From Closterium sp. Naga37s-1 (Eukaryota; Streptophyta; Zygnematophyceae; Desmidiales; Closteriaceae), in NCBI GenBank assembly GCA_947471745.1, contig CANJKZ010000772.1:124001-188000 (forward strand): 64,000 bases of DNA, read 5' to 3'. Shown piece by piece: positions 10,548 to 20,929 of this stretch. The notes below the pieces were generated by a model. That model made no database searches. It saw nothing but the letters and a program-made list of their open reading frames with translations, and had not been told where the DNA came from. Position 1 is the stretch's first letter; every line of letters begins with the position of its first letter. A program made the position numbers and the translations under genes.

Positions 10548-10769
10548 TGATTAAGGACTTTGTGGAGAGTCTACTGAAGTGTGAAGACCCTCCTAGACCC
10601 AGCATGGCCTGTGGGCGTGCCTAAGTGGAGTTCTGGAGGTTGGATGTGACTTCCGCTAAGGGGAAACTCTGCCGAAATTTCGTTGGCGCTGACACTTGTG
10701 AAGATTGTGTGGATCTACATTGTGACCAGCAAAAGGGGGAGCTGAAACCTCTGATTGGGAGCAGAGGAG

Positions 10770-13607
10770 ATGAATCAAAGGAGTGGAGATGCAGCTGAGA
10801 AGAGGAGTGAGCCGCCACCATCCAAGATTGAAGCTTTGGATGGCTCCAACTATGAGGAATGGAGCGGGCGGATGCGGAGCGCCTTCAAGCGCTACAAGCT
10901 GCTGAAAATTGCAATGGGAGAGGAGAAGATGCCGGGGGAAGGAGATGCCCGCGATCGGTGGATTGAGAAGAGCGCGGTGCTGTACGACCTCATCCTCCAA
11001 TCGGTCAACAACGACATGTTCCAGCACATCAAGGATTTGGTGGAGTTGGATGATTCCGGACCGAAGGCATGGAAGCTGCTACGCGACGTGATTCAGCCCA
11101 ACACGCTGCCGATGGTGATTGTGTTGGAGAAGGAGTTGGCTGCCCTCTCCATGAAACCGGGAGATGATGTGAAACCGGTCCTTGACAAGATCAAGGACAC
11201 CTATGCGAGGATGGCAGCGGCGGGCAGCGAAGTGTCGCAGATGCAACAGTGCACCAAGATCATCTCGGTGCTCGACAACTCGTGGGACAACCTCATCCCC
11301 ACCCTCAACGTTCAGCAGGACAAATGGACGCCTGAGTGGCTACGGCAGCAGATTCTGCAGGAGGACTTCCGCAGACGCCACACGGGAGGTGGTGCTGCCA
11401 ACAAAACTGCTGAGGGGTATGGAGCTGCAGGAGGCAGCAGAGGAAGAGGGGGAGGGAGAGGCCGAGGCCGTGGGAGAGGTTTTGGCAGAGGGAGAGGCCG
11501 AGGTGACTACAATGAGGGGCATGGGAGCTCTGGTGGCAGGGGGAGCACCCGAATGGAGGGTGCGTGCTGGTACTGCAAGAAGGCTGGACACCCGTGGTTC
11601 AAGTGTTTCAGCCGGCCTGAGGGATGGGCCCCTCCAGGCATGAAGCCGCCAAGTGGTGAACGTGCACGCGGTGGCGCTGTGCAAGGTTCAGGTGCACAAG
11701 GTGATGGTGCACAAGGTAAAGCCCACCCTGGGATGTTCCTCATGGTTGAGGATGTGCAAGGGAGTGGGGGTGATGTGGGTTCAGTTGGGAAGGTTGTGAT
11801 GCACCCCCTCACTCACTGGGTGATCGATTCAGGTTGCACGAGTCATATGACCCCACGGGCAGATTTGCTTGATGAGGTAAAACCTCCTGGGAAGATCAAG
11901 TTTGTGGCTGCCGCTTCAGGTGCTTTGCTCCCTGTGATTGGTGTTGGGAATGCCAAGGTGATGGGAGCCAATGGAGAGCTTGTGGGGCTTGGGAATGTGC
12001 TGTTGGTTGAAGGTTTGTCCGCTAACCTTCTTTCTGTGCGCCGGCTGCAGAAGAGCAAGGCTGAAGTTACCTTCGGCCCAACCAGCTGCCGTGCAAAGCT
12101 TGGGAAGTTGCTGCTGTGGAACTTGGAGGAGAAGAGCAGCTGCATCAAGGACTTGTGGCAGCTGCCCATCATCCCTTGGAAGGGGAAACCACCAGCAACG
12201 GCAAAGGCAGCGGCAGCGGCTAAAGCAACTGCGGGAGGAGAGGAGACTGCACCAACTGCTGGGGCCCTGGATGCAGTCAAGAAGGTGCAGCAGCCACAAC
12301 AGCCACATGGTGAGGTGCTTGCTGGTGTGGATGCGACAGCTGCATGGGCAAAGGCTTCATCTGGGAGTGGTGAGGCTGATTGGGAGACGTGGCATGAGAG
12401 GCTGTGCCATGTGAACATTCCTATGCTGCAGAAGTTGGTAAAGGATGGGTGCTTGAAGGGGCTGGAGGTGAAGGGGGGAGCAAAGGAGATTGGGAGCTGC
12501 CCTACCTGCCTTGAGACCAAATTCACGAAGTTTCCCTTCAGCAGCAGCACAGGACCAGCCAAGGCACCACTTGAACTAGTGCACATGGATGTGGTGGGCC
12601 CCACGAGGGCCCTTTCTCTCTCGGGCAGCCGCTACTTCTTGACGATTGTGGACGACCACACGCGTGCGGTGTGGGTGTACCCTCTCAAGACTAAGGGGGA
12701 GGTGGCAGCGGCTGTTCTTAAGGAGTGGATGCCGAGAGCACAAAGGGAAAGCGGACACAAGGTGAAGGTGATCCGCACTGACAACGGAGGAGAGTTCATC
12801 GGCGCTGATTTTGAGAAGGAGCTGAAGCGGAAGGGGATCCAGCATCAGCTCACAGTGCCTTACAACCCTCAGCAGAATGGCGTGGCTGAGCGGTTCAACC
12901 GGACCCTGCAGGAAGGTGCTCGCACTCTCCTTGGGCGTGCAGGGCTGCCGGATCCGTTTTGGGTGACAGCACTGCGGCAGGTCGTTGTTGTGAAGAACAG
13001 GGTGCTGGCGACTGTGGGGGACAAGCAGTGGGTCCCCTACACCAAGTGGTATGGGATTGCACCAGCTGTGAACATGCTGAGAGCCTTTGGGTGCATGGTG
13101 GTGTTTCATGTGCCTAAGGAGAAGAGGGGAAAACTGGAAGCTTCTGGGAGATGGGGTGTGCACTTGGGGCTTGCTAAGGATCACAAGGGCTGGCTGATTT
13201 GGGACTTGACCAGCCAGCAGCTGACTGTGTCAAGGGATGTGAAGTTCCTTGAGTCCTTGTACTACAAGGAGTGGAAGCAGCAGCAGCAGCAGAAGCTTCC
13301 AACGACACCGCTAATTGTCGAGGCCGATGAGGTGCAGCGGCCTTCAAGGCAAGTGGAGGTTTCTGTCTCTGAGAATGAGATCTCTGGGGTGACAGAGGAT
13401 GGGGGAGAACCTGAGGTGGAGGAGCAGCAGCAGCAGCAACAGCAGCAGCAGCCGCAGCAGCAGGAGGAGCAAGGTGCTCCACAAGACAGGAGGAGTTTGA
13501 GTGCTTTGCTGCTTCTGCACCTCATCTCGTGTCCATGCTGCTTGCCCCTGAGGGAGACCCGGATGCACCAGACATCCCGACCCCGCGCTCTTACGCAGAG
13601 GCGATAG
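10770..13607 (+). CDS. Chimera C1, 5' part: A-type gag, protease and integrase
   Basis: About 945 residues from the ATG at 10770 (MNQRSGDAAEK), fully open. The Gag capsid region (SNYEEWSGRMRSAF) is followed by a Gly/Arg-rich RGRGRG stretch and the zinc knuckle CWYCKKAGHPWFKC. Protease WVIDSGCTSHM lies near residue 355. The pre-integrase zinc region has WHERLCHVN and CPTC. The integrase has its acidic residues in HMDVVGP, RTDNGGEF and NGVAERFNRT. After integrase there is a Gln-rich tract from CAG repeats (13424-13470). From about 13483 the DNA becomes B-type sequence in another frame, so the last 40 codons are out-of-frame reading. The nearest relative in the window is the minus-strand A element, which has its own, different reverse transcriptase. 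Confidence 0.88.
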   Translation: MNQRSGDAAEKRSEPPPSKIEALDGSNYEEWSGRMRSAFKRYKLLKIAMGEEKMPGEGDARDRWIEKSAVLYDLILQSVNNDMFQHIKDLVELDDSGPKAWKLLRDVIQPNTLPMVIVLEKELAALSMKPGDDVKPVLDKIKDTYARMAAAGSEVSQMQQCTKIISVLDNSWDNLIPTLNVQQDKWTPEWLRQQILQEDFRRRHTGGGAANKTAEGYGAAGGSRGRGGGRGRGRGRGFGRGRGRGDYNEGHGSSGGRGSTRMEGACWYCKKAGHPWFKCFSRPEGWAPPGMKPPSGERARGGAVQGSGAQGDGAQGKAHPGMFLMVEDVQGSGGDVGSVGKVVMHPLTHWVIDSGCTSHMTPRADLLDEVKPPGKIKFVAAASGALLPVIGVGNAKVMGANGELVGLGNVLLVEGLSANLLSVRRLQKSKAEVTFGPTSCRAKLGKLLLWNLEEKSSCIKDLWQLPIIPWKGKPPATAKAAAAAKATAGGEETAPTAGALDAVKKVQQPQQPHGEVLAGVDATAAWAKASSGSGEADWETWHERLCHVNIPMLQKLVKDGCLKGLEVKGGAKEIGSCPTCLETKFTKFPFSSSTGPAKAPLELVHMDVVGPTRALSLSGSRYFLTIVDDHTRAVWVYPLKTKGEVAAAVLKEWMPRAQRESGHKVKVIRTDNGGEFIGADFEKELKRKGIQHQLTVPYNPQQNGVAERFNRTLQEGARTLLGRAGLPDPFWVTALRQVVVVKNRVLATVGDKQWVPYTKWYGIAPAVNMLRAFGCMVVFHVPKEKRGKLEASGRWGVHLGLAKDHKGWLIWDLTSQQLTVSRDVKFLESLYYKEWKQQQQQKLPTTPLIVEADEVQRPSRQVEVSVSENEISGVTEDGGEPEVEEQQQQQQQQQPQQQEEQGAPQDRRSLSALLLLHLISCPCCLPLRETRMHQTSRPRALTQRR

Positions 13608-15154
13608 AGGGTCCCTACTCCTCTCAGTGGCAGGCAGCCATGGACGCCGAGATGGCTTCCTGGAAGTCCACAGGCACCTACGTCGACGAGGTTCCCCCGC
13701 CTGGGGCGAACATCGTCAGTGGCATGTGGATCTTCAGGGTGAAGCGGCCGCCTGGTTCTCCGCCTGTCTTCAAGGTGCGTTACGTTGCTCGTGGCTTCAG
13801 TCAGCGACAGGGAGTTGACTTCTTTCAGACCTTCTCCCCTACCCTGAAGATGACCACTCTTCGGGTACTGCTGCACGTAGCTGCTCAGCGTAACTACGAG
13901 CTCCACTCGCTTGACTTCAGCACAGCCTTTCTACAGGGCAGCCTGCACGAGGAGATCTGGCTGCGCCGGCCACCTGGCTTCACTGGGTCGTTTCCAGCTG
14001 GTACCCAGTGGAGCCTTCAGCGGCCAGTCTACGGTCTCCGCGAGGCACCTCGTGAGTGGCACGACACACTCAGGACGACTCTTGCTGCTCTTGGTTTTGC
14101 TCCTTCCACTTCTGACCCTTCTCTGTTCTTACGCACTGACACTACTCTGCCGCCGTTCTACGTTCTCGTGTACGTAGACGACCTTGTCTTTGCTACTGCT
14201 GACACTGAGGCACTCGCCCACGTAAAGTCCGAGCTGCAGAAGAGACACACGTGCACAGACCTGGGTGAACTGACAAGCTATCTTGGCTTGCGGATCACCC
14301 GGGACAGAGCACAGCGCACCATTACCTTAACTCAGTCACACATGGTGCAGCAGGTCCTTCAGCGCTTCGGCTTCACGTACTCCTCGCCACAGTCCACTCC
14401 TCTGCCTACCGGTCACTCGCTCTCAGCTCCACCTTCAGACGAGTCCGTAGAGCCGAGTGGCCCGTATCCAGAGCTTGTGGGTTGCCTCATGTACCTGATG
14501 ACTTGCACACGACCTGACCTCGCATACCCTCTCAGCCTTCTGGCTCGCTACGTGGCTCCCGGCAGGCACCGAAAGGTGCACTGGGATGCTGCGAAGAGGG
14601 TGTTGCGATACTTGTGCAGTAAATCGGGCATGGGGCTCGTGCTTGGAGGACGGGCTCGAGTTGTCCTCACTGGTCACGCAGACGCCTCCTGGGTTGACGA
14701 CTTGACTACGCAGCGGTCGTCACAGGGTTACACCTTCAGTCTTGGCTCCGGTTCTGTCTCTTGGCGGTCTACCCGTTCTTCTTCTGTTCTCAGCTCCAGT
14801 TGTGAGGCGGAGATCTACGCTGGGGCCATGGCTGCACAGGAGCTACGCTGGCTCACCTACCTGCTGACCGACTTGGGAGAGGCGCCTCGTTCTCCTCCAG
14901 TTCTGTACGTCGACAACAAGGCCATGCTGGCCTTGTGTCAGGAGCACAGACTGGAGTACAGAACGAAGCACATTGCTCTGCGCTACTTCCTTGCTCGAGA
15001 GTTGCAGCAGCGCGGTCAGCTTCGTCTTGCCTACGTGGCCTCTCAGGCCAACACTGCTGATGTTTTCACCAAGGCACTTCAGCCTTGTGATCATCAGCGT
15101 TTCTGTACTGTGTTAGGCCTTGTACCCACTGTGCCTCACTTGTTGACTTCTTGA
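13535..15154 (+). CDS. Chimera C1, 3' part: B-type reverse transcriptase and RNase H
   Basis: 540 residues from the ATG at 13535. The frame is open upstream to about 13484, where the B-typical FECFAASAPH is readable. Reverse transcriptase: MWIFRVKRPPG, ARGFSQRQG, DFSTAFLQG and the catalytic YVDD near 14172. RNase H: GHADASWVDD, SSCEAEIYAG and TKHIALRYFLAREL. It is intact and much closer to B1 (28420-30045) than to the A-family enzyme at 17895-19541. It lies in the -1 frame relative to the upstream A-type frame. This could look like a programmed frameshift, but the change of family at the same point argues for recombination. Confidence 0.9.
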   Translation: MLLAPEGDPDAPDIPTPRSYAEAIEGPYSSQWQAAMDAEMASWKSTGTYVDEVPPPGANIVSGMWIFRVKRPPGSPPVFKVRYVARGFSQRQGVDFFQTFSPTLKMTTLRVLLHVAAQRNYELHSLDFSTAFLQGSLHEEIWLRRPPGFTGSFPAGTQWSLQRPVYGLREAPREWHDTLRTTLAALGFAPSTSDPSLFLRTDTTLPPFYVLVYVDDLVFATADTEALAHVKSELQKRHTCTDLGELTSYLGLRITRDRAQRTITLTQSHMVQQVLQRFGFTYSSPQSTPLPTGHSLSAPPSDESVEPSGPYPELVGCLMYLMTCTRPDLAYPLSLLARYVAPGRHRKVHWDAAKRVLRYLCSKSGMGLVLGGRARVVLTGHADASWVDDLTTQRSSQGYTFSLGSGSVSWRSTRSSSVLSSSCEAEIYAGAMAAQELRWLTYLLTDLGEAPRSPPVLYVDNKAMLALCQEHRLEYRTKHIALRYFLARELQQRGQLRLAYVASQANTADVFTKALQPCDHQRFCTVLGLVPTVPHLLTS

Positions 15155-15380
15155 CTCTGCTTGTATTGTACTCTATATACTTATACCTGCATGTTTACAC
15201 TTACTAGGTTGTGTTCACAGTATTGTTTGCTTTCTTTTATATAACTCTGCATGTGAACTGGCTTTGTGGCCCTTTGCTTGTGCTCAGACTGCGTGGTGAC
15301 TTTGTGATCCACCCTGAGCTTGCTTTACCTTCTTGACTGGTCTTGTGACCCCTTGTTCTCCCCCACTTTGCCTATGGGGG
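15155..15380 (+). other. 3' untranslated region and polypurine tract of B3
   Basis: B-family 3' untranslated region, shared with 30046-30269 and 33129-33327: GTGAACTGGCTTTGTGGCCC, then CTATGGGGG as the polypurine tract at 15372-15380. No gene. Confidence 0.7.
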
Positions 15381-15519
15381 TGTGTCAAACTTATATATGC
15401 TATAGTCTGTTTAGGCTCTAGTGGGGTAGTTCTTAGAGGGTACAACACTTTGTGTTTCCTACTTGTACCCATCTCCTTTCTAGTTTCATCATTCTTCTCG
15501 TTAATTCTCACACTCTGTA
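15381..15519 (+). repeat. 3' LTR of the B-type half of C1 (B3)
   Basis: 139 bp starting TGTGTCAAAC after the polypurine tract and ending CTCTGTA. It matches the short B-family LTR in plan. It is followed directly by B2 protease sequence (reading LADPTSGP), so B3 was inserted into B2. No B-type 5' LTR exists to its left. Confidence 0.75.
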
Positions 15520-17156
15520 GCACTGGCTGATCCCACTTCGGGACCAGTCACTGCTCGCTACACTACTACGCTCCCGTGCCCAACATTTCCCTTGGGTTTC
15601 CTGACGGGCTTTCACGTCCCCTCGTTCTCCAGGAACTTGGTGGGTGTGAGGCCGCTCGTGAGTAGTCACGTGGGTGTGTGGATTGAGCCTTCTGGCGAGA
15701 CTGCGGTTTGTGTCAACGGGGACACGTACGCGCCTCTGGCCACCTTTACCGCTGAGCCGGGCTCTGGTCTCTACACACTTCACAATGGCCCCCAAGGGCA
15801 GCAGCAGCAGCAGCTACTGCCCCCGACCACTGTCACTGCCCCCCGTCAGGTTCCCCCATCTCACCAGGTTGCCGTGTCTCACCAGGTAGCTGTGTCTGGT
15901 CAGGTTCCCGTGTCTGGTCCATTTGCTGCGTCTTGCTCTTGCCGGTCGCTTGCTCACCCCACCGTTTTGTGGCACCACCGCTTGGGGCACCAGACGATTC
16001 CTCGCCTGCGCGCTATGTCTAGTCAACGTCTTGTCTTAGGCCTCCCGAGAGTCTTACTGTTGCTGCTGCCTTCGCTTGCACCACCTTGCGGTCCCTGCGT
16101 CGAGGGTCGGCTGCACGCCACCCCTCACTCCTCCTCCCTTCGTCCGGCCACCGAGCCCTTCGAGACTCTCCACTTGGACGTCTGGGGCCCCGCCGCTCTC
16201 CCGGCCCTGAGCGAGAGAGTTTCTTTCTGGTGGTCGTGGACGACTATTCCCGCTACACCACAGTGTTCCCCCTGGCGAAGAAGTCCCAGGTGACTTCTAC
16301 GCTGATCCGGTGGTTACTTACCACTGCAAACACGCGTGATCGTCGTGTCAGCTGTCTTCACTCCGACCGCGGGGGTGAGCTTCGCTCCGGCGTTCTAGCT
16401 AGATACTGTCGCGAGCAGGGCATTCGTCAGTCCTGGACGCTTCTAGAGTCCCCACAGCAGAATGGGGTTGCTGAGCGCCACATAGGCTTGGTCATGGAGA
16501 TTGCCCGCACCTCCTTGACTCACGCCCGTGCCCCCCATTTTCTGTGGCCCTACATGGTTCGGTACGCCGCTCACCAGCTGAAACCTCTGGCCCCGTGTCT
16601 CTCGACCAGAGGTTTCACCGACCAGTCTTTGGACTGGGTCCCCTGGTGCTGCGTCGCGTTTTCGTGTCTGGGGTTGCTTGGCACTTGTTCGCGACACCTC
16701 CGCGGACAAGATCTTGCCTTGTGCCATTCCCAGTGTCTTCCTTGGTTTCCCCCAGGACTCTTCTGACTTCACCTTTTACCACCCTCCCCTTCACTAGTTC
16801 TTTGACTCTCGTGGCGTCCGTTTTGACGAGTCCATCCCCTACTACGTCCGGTACCCCTGTCGAGGTCTCCCGGTTCCCCCTCCCCCTCTCTTCTTGACTT
16901 CAGCTCCCCCTCCTGCTCCCCCGGTACAGCCTCCCCCCCTTGGTCCAGCCCCGTCAGGTGTGTCCCACGCTACCCCTCCCCCCTCGGTAGCCCCTTAGGT
17001 GCAGCCTCCTTCCCTGCAGTCCTCCTCACAGCCTACTGCAGACCCTGGTGGAGCCAGTGTTCGTGGCGAGGACCCTGGAGGTGCTAGCTCCAGAGGAGTT
17101 GGAGTTGGAGCTGAGAGTGTACCTGTGCGAGGTCCTGGTTCTGGGGGTGCTGGAGT
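15520..17156 (+). pseudogene. B2 element, left part: end of protease, integrase, linker
   Basis: Old B-family copy interrupted by later insertions. It reads from the protease C-terminus (LADPTSGP) through the pre-integrase region (WHHRLGHQ, CGPCVEG) to the integrase core. Acidic residues are visible in LVVVDDYSRY, HSDRGGEL and NGVAERH. There is a frameshift near 16210 and further damage after 16620. The Gly-rich linker at 17041-17156 (GAESVPVRGPGSGGAGV) stays open into the A insertion site. The sequence resumes at 23237-23272 and then at 30403. Confidence 0.8.
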
Positions 17157-17871
17157 TGTTATAGTCACAGTAGGCTTGAATGTGCCTAAAACGAAAGATA
17201 GGCAATACTATAGAATGGATGATTTCATTAAGATTGGACGACACAACGTCGGTTTGAACGAACGGCACTATGGCAGCCACTATAGTCTTAGAACACAAAT
17301 TAGGAAGAGTTACGAGTTGGGAATGACTCCCAGCTCCTACAAACCCCAAGAGCCGAGGTACACTGTTGTGGAACAGTGCAACACTGTCGCCAACCACGAA
17401 GGGTCTCGAAACTACCCTTCACAAGGGGCTACACCAAGTGAAATGTTACACTACACAAAGTAATGTAACTATTCTCAATATCTTGATGTGTACCCTTTTT
17501 TCGCGAGCTTCGCGATCACTTGAGTCTTGAAACCAAGGCTCTGGTTCTTCATCATAAACTCATCCTTGATGGGTCTGCTGCACACACCTGCAACACGCCG
17601 AACGTTCTACACACGACAAGATAGAAACCGCGCGAGACACACAAACGACGAAGTTGAAACCGCGCGAGACACTCAAGCGACGACGTAACACGCGACTAGC
17701 GATGACTCGCTATTGACTGGACACACACACATTCGACATCATGACTCATCATTCACACACTACTATAAGCATGAAATGTAAATTATCTCGTGTCTTCATA
17801 CCATTCCATGCACACACGCATGCACGCACACAGTCAACAAGCCGAGGGCAAACCGCAGGGTTGCACCAACA
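17157..17871 (-). repeat. 3' LTR of element A
   Basis: 715 bp; on the minus strand it runs from TGTTGGTGCAACC (17871) to CTATAACA (17157). The purine tract AAGGGGGAGTT (17872-17882 read on the minus strand) directly precedes it. Confidence 0.85.
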
Positions 17872-17894
17872 AACTCCCCCTTGGATTGTTGGTC

Positions 17895-19541
17895 TTAGGA
17901 TCTTGCTCTCTCAGTTCCGAGCCATCCTAGCCAGCTTGCAACACTTCCAATGCTGCTGCTCCACCTGTCAGCTGGCTGCCCCGTCGTCTTCACGTAGCGC
18001 AACTCAACTTCACCCGCAGCCACCATGCTCCTCGTCCAATGCCACTTCACCCTCATGTGCTTGGTAAGGCCGTGTAACACAGGGTTCTTAGCAAGTGCAA
18101 TGGCAACTTGGCTGTCACAGTAGAGTGGGGTTGGTCCTTGCTGCTCCTCCCCCAATTCAGCCAACAAACGCCGCTGCCACACAATCTCCTGTACGGCACG
18201 GAAGAGTGCCTTGTACTCGGACTCCACCGAGCTCAATGCTTGATCCACCTGATTTTTGCTCTCCCAAGCAGTTGGGCCTCCAACAACACAGCAAATGAAC
18301 CCTCCAACACTTGTCATGTCCTCTGGTTCCGATGCATAAGAAGCATCCAAGAATGCGGTGAGGAACAAACGCCCAGGTTCAACACCATCCGCGCCCTTTT
18401 GGCGCCTTTGCGCCGCCGCCGAGTATTGCAGCCCAACGATCGGTGTTTGGCCAAGATACTTGGCCACCCTCATTCCAGCTGCTAATTGCTCCTCATTAGG
18501 GCATTGAACAACCCTAGCCAACTGTCCGGTAGCAAATGCGACGTCCGTTCGGATGTTTACTGCCGCGTACATGAGCCTGCCCACCAACGAGTGAAAACGG
18601 CGCCTCTCCTCTTCACCAACGCTCTCCTCCTCTGGTCCCTTCACAAACTTGAACAAGGAGGGAAAGGGTGTAGCCACATGGCCTTCACTCTGCCCAAAGT
18701 TGGCAGCCAATGCCTCCAGGTACTTCCGTTGATGCACCCGCATGCACCGCTTCCCCACATCGCGTTCAATGTGAAGCCCGAGGTAGAAGTTGACGTCACC
18801 AAGGGCCTTATACTTGAACTTGTCCTGAAGCTTTCGCAAGGTCAAAGGAGGGTGAGAAGATGAGGATGTCATCCACGTACACCACCATGAAGCTACTATG
18901 CTCCCCCTTGCCAAGCATGAACAATGAGTGATTGGCCATTGAGGGAGTGAAGCCGATCTCCTCCAAAACTTCTCGCAGCTTCAAGTACCACTGCTTAGGG
19001 GCCTGCTTCAGTCCATAAAGGGCCTTATTCAGCTTCAAAACTCTACCAATACCATCATCAAACCCCTCTGGCTGCGCCAAGAAAACCTCTTCTTCGAAAA
19101 TGCCGTTGAGGAACGCGGTTGTCACGTCCATTTGTTTCACCACCCATCCTTTGATGGCAGCACCCGCGAGTAGGGTTCTGAGCGTCGTCGGCTTCACCAC
19201 AAGAGCAAACAAATCCTTGAAGTCCACCTTCTCCTTCTGCTGGTACCCCTTGACTACAAGCCTAGACTTGTAGTGCTCAATCTTGCCATCGGCGTCGGAC
19301 TTGATCTTGAAGAGCCACTTGGCATTATCGCCTTACGCCCCTCCGGTAGCTCCACCAATTTCCACGTGTCGTTCTCCTGAATGCTCTTGAGCTCGCTCTC
19401 CATTGCCTTCTTCCACTCCTCAGCATCACTACTCTCCAAGGCCTCCTTGAGAGTTGCTGGTTCTCCCAGCATCTCCACCGGGGAGAAGAACACGAACGCA
19501 CATTCCTCGTACTCACTTTCCTCATCATCTCCGACCATCAT
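17895..19541 (-). pseudogene. Element A reverse transcriptase and RNase H
   Basis: Two main open pieces. 18808-19541 carries the RT fingers and palm: MDVTTAFLNG, KALYGLKQAPKQW and the catalytic YVDD near 18870. 17895-18914 carries the rest and RNase H (AFLDASYASE, SSVESEYKAL, TKHMRVKWHW). The two pieces are in different frames, with a frameshift near 18840, and another break lies near 19330. The RT is only distantly related to the B-type enzyme of C1. It is a non-functional copy. Confidence 0.85.
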
Positions 19542-19568
19542 TGCCGCTCCAGCCAGTGCTGACTTGCC

Positions 19569-20872
19569 CTACTTTCCCGGTGCATCATAGGTCAGCCTAT
19601 TAGGGGCTTGAACTCTCCTCTTGCCCCTTCCTTCATCCTCAGTTGCAGGGACATGAAGGCCTTGGCGATGCTGCGGGGTGACTCGGATCCGTGGAGCACT
19701 CGTAGTGCGAGAAGGAAGTGTCGGTGCACGCTCGCTCACTTGCTGCACCTCCTCCTCTTCTTCCTCTGCATCCTTGGCCTCCTCTTCCCCATTCACAAGG
19801 GTAGATTGCCTTGTGGTGGTGCTGCCGCTGCTCATCTCCAAGGGTAGCTCCACATGCTCCCAACCGGAACTCTTCACCTCCCCAAACCGCACGCCTATCT
19901 CCGCCTCATTCTCCGCCTTCCAGTCCTTATACATCAGGTTCTCCATTAATTTGCAGTCCCTGCTCACCAATAATTTCTTGGTGAATGGGTCCCAAAGAAG
20001 CCACCCCTTGCTGTTTTGAGCCATGCCCAAGTGCACAGCCTATATCGCCTTGGCACCGAGCTTGTTGTGCCGAAGATGCTTAGGTACGAGCGCCATGCAC
20101 ATGCACCCGAACACTCGAAGCAGATCCACCTTTGGCTTCCTTCAATCCACTCCATATAGGTCACCCATTTGTCTGCTCCCACATGAGTCAAAGCTCTGTT
20201 CTTGGCCACACACGCACTCCGCACCGCATCAGGCCAGAAGTAGTCGGGTAGCCCGGCTTCAATGAGCAACCCGCGTGCCGTCTCCGTGATTGTGCGGTTC
20301 GCTCGCTCGGCGATGCCGTTCATTGCAGGGGAGTATGGCATGGTAAGGGAGTGCCTTATGCCATTCTTCTTCAGCCACAATCCTAACTCCTTGCTCAAGA
20401 ACTCTCCCATTTGATTGGTGCGGATTGACTTGACTAGCCAGTCTTGTTGCCGCTCCACCATCGGCAACCAATCGGTCTTCACCGTTTCAGCCACGTCGCT
20501 CTTCTTGGACAGCACGTACACCCAGGTCATGCGCATGTAGACATCCACAATGGTGAGGAAATACTAAGCTCCAGCAGCTCCAAGCTTCAAGGGGCCCACC
20601 ACGTCCATCACCACCTCATCAAGCAGTGCCTTAGCCGTTGCCTCCGAACTAGAGAGCGGGAAACGGGTGAACTTGGCTTGCATGCACGTCGGGCAGCCAA
20701 GTACCTCGGTGGGCTCCCCCTTCACACGTATGCCAGCAACCATCTCTCCCTTTACTAGCTGCTGCAAAATAGGCAGGGCCACATGCCCCATTTGCCGATG
20801 CAAAGTGAGCCAATCTCACTCCCCCGTAGCCGAAGTCGGATTGGAGAATGCCGCACTCGCAATAGTACCCCA
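19569..20872 (-). pseudogene. Element A integrase
   Basis: Reads the pre-integrase region (CPTCMQAKFTRFPLS near 20690) and the integrase core on the minus strand. In the core the usual RTDNGGEF is RTNQMGEF, so the second catalytic aspartate is asparagine. The glutamate-containing NGIAERANRT is kept. A frameshift near 20080 separates it from the C-terminal part (19569-20036). It is catalytically dead as it stands. Confidence 0.82.
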
Positions 20873-20929
20873 CATGCTCTCTCCGTATTCCTCATCCGCA
20901 GCTGCCTTAGGGTTCTCCTCACCCTTGTG

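Noticed and set aside
13420..13610. Programmed -1 ribosomal frameshift between C1 frames
   Set aside because: I see no convincing slippery heptamer with a stem, and the family identity changes at the same place, so recombination explains it better.
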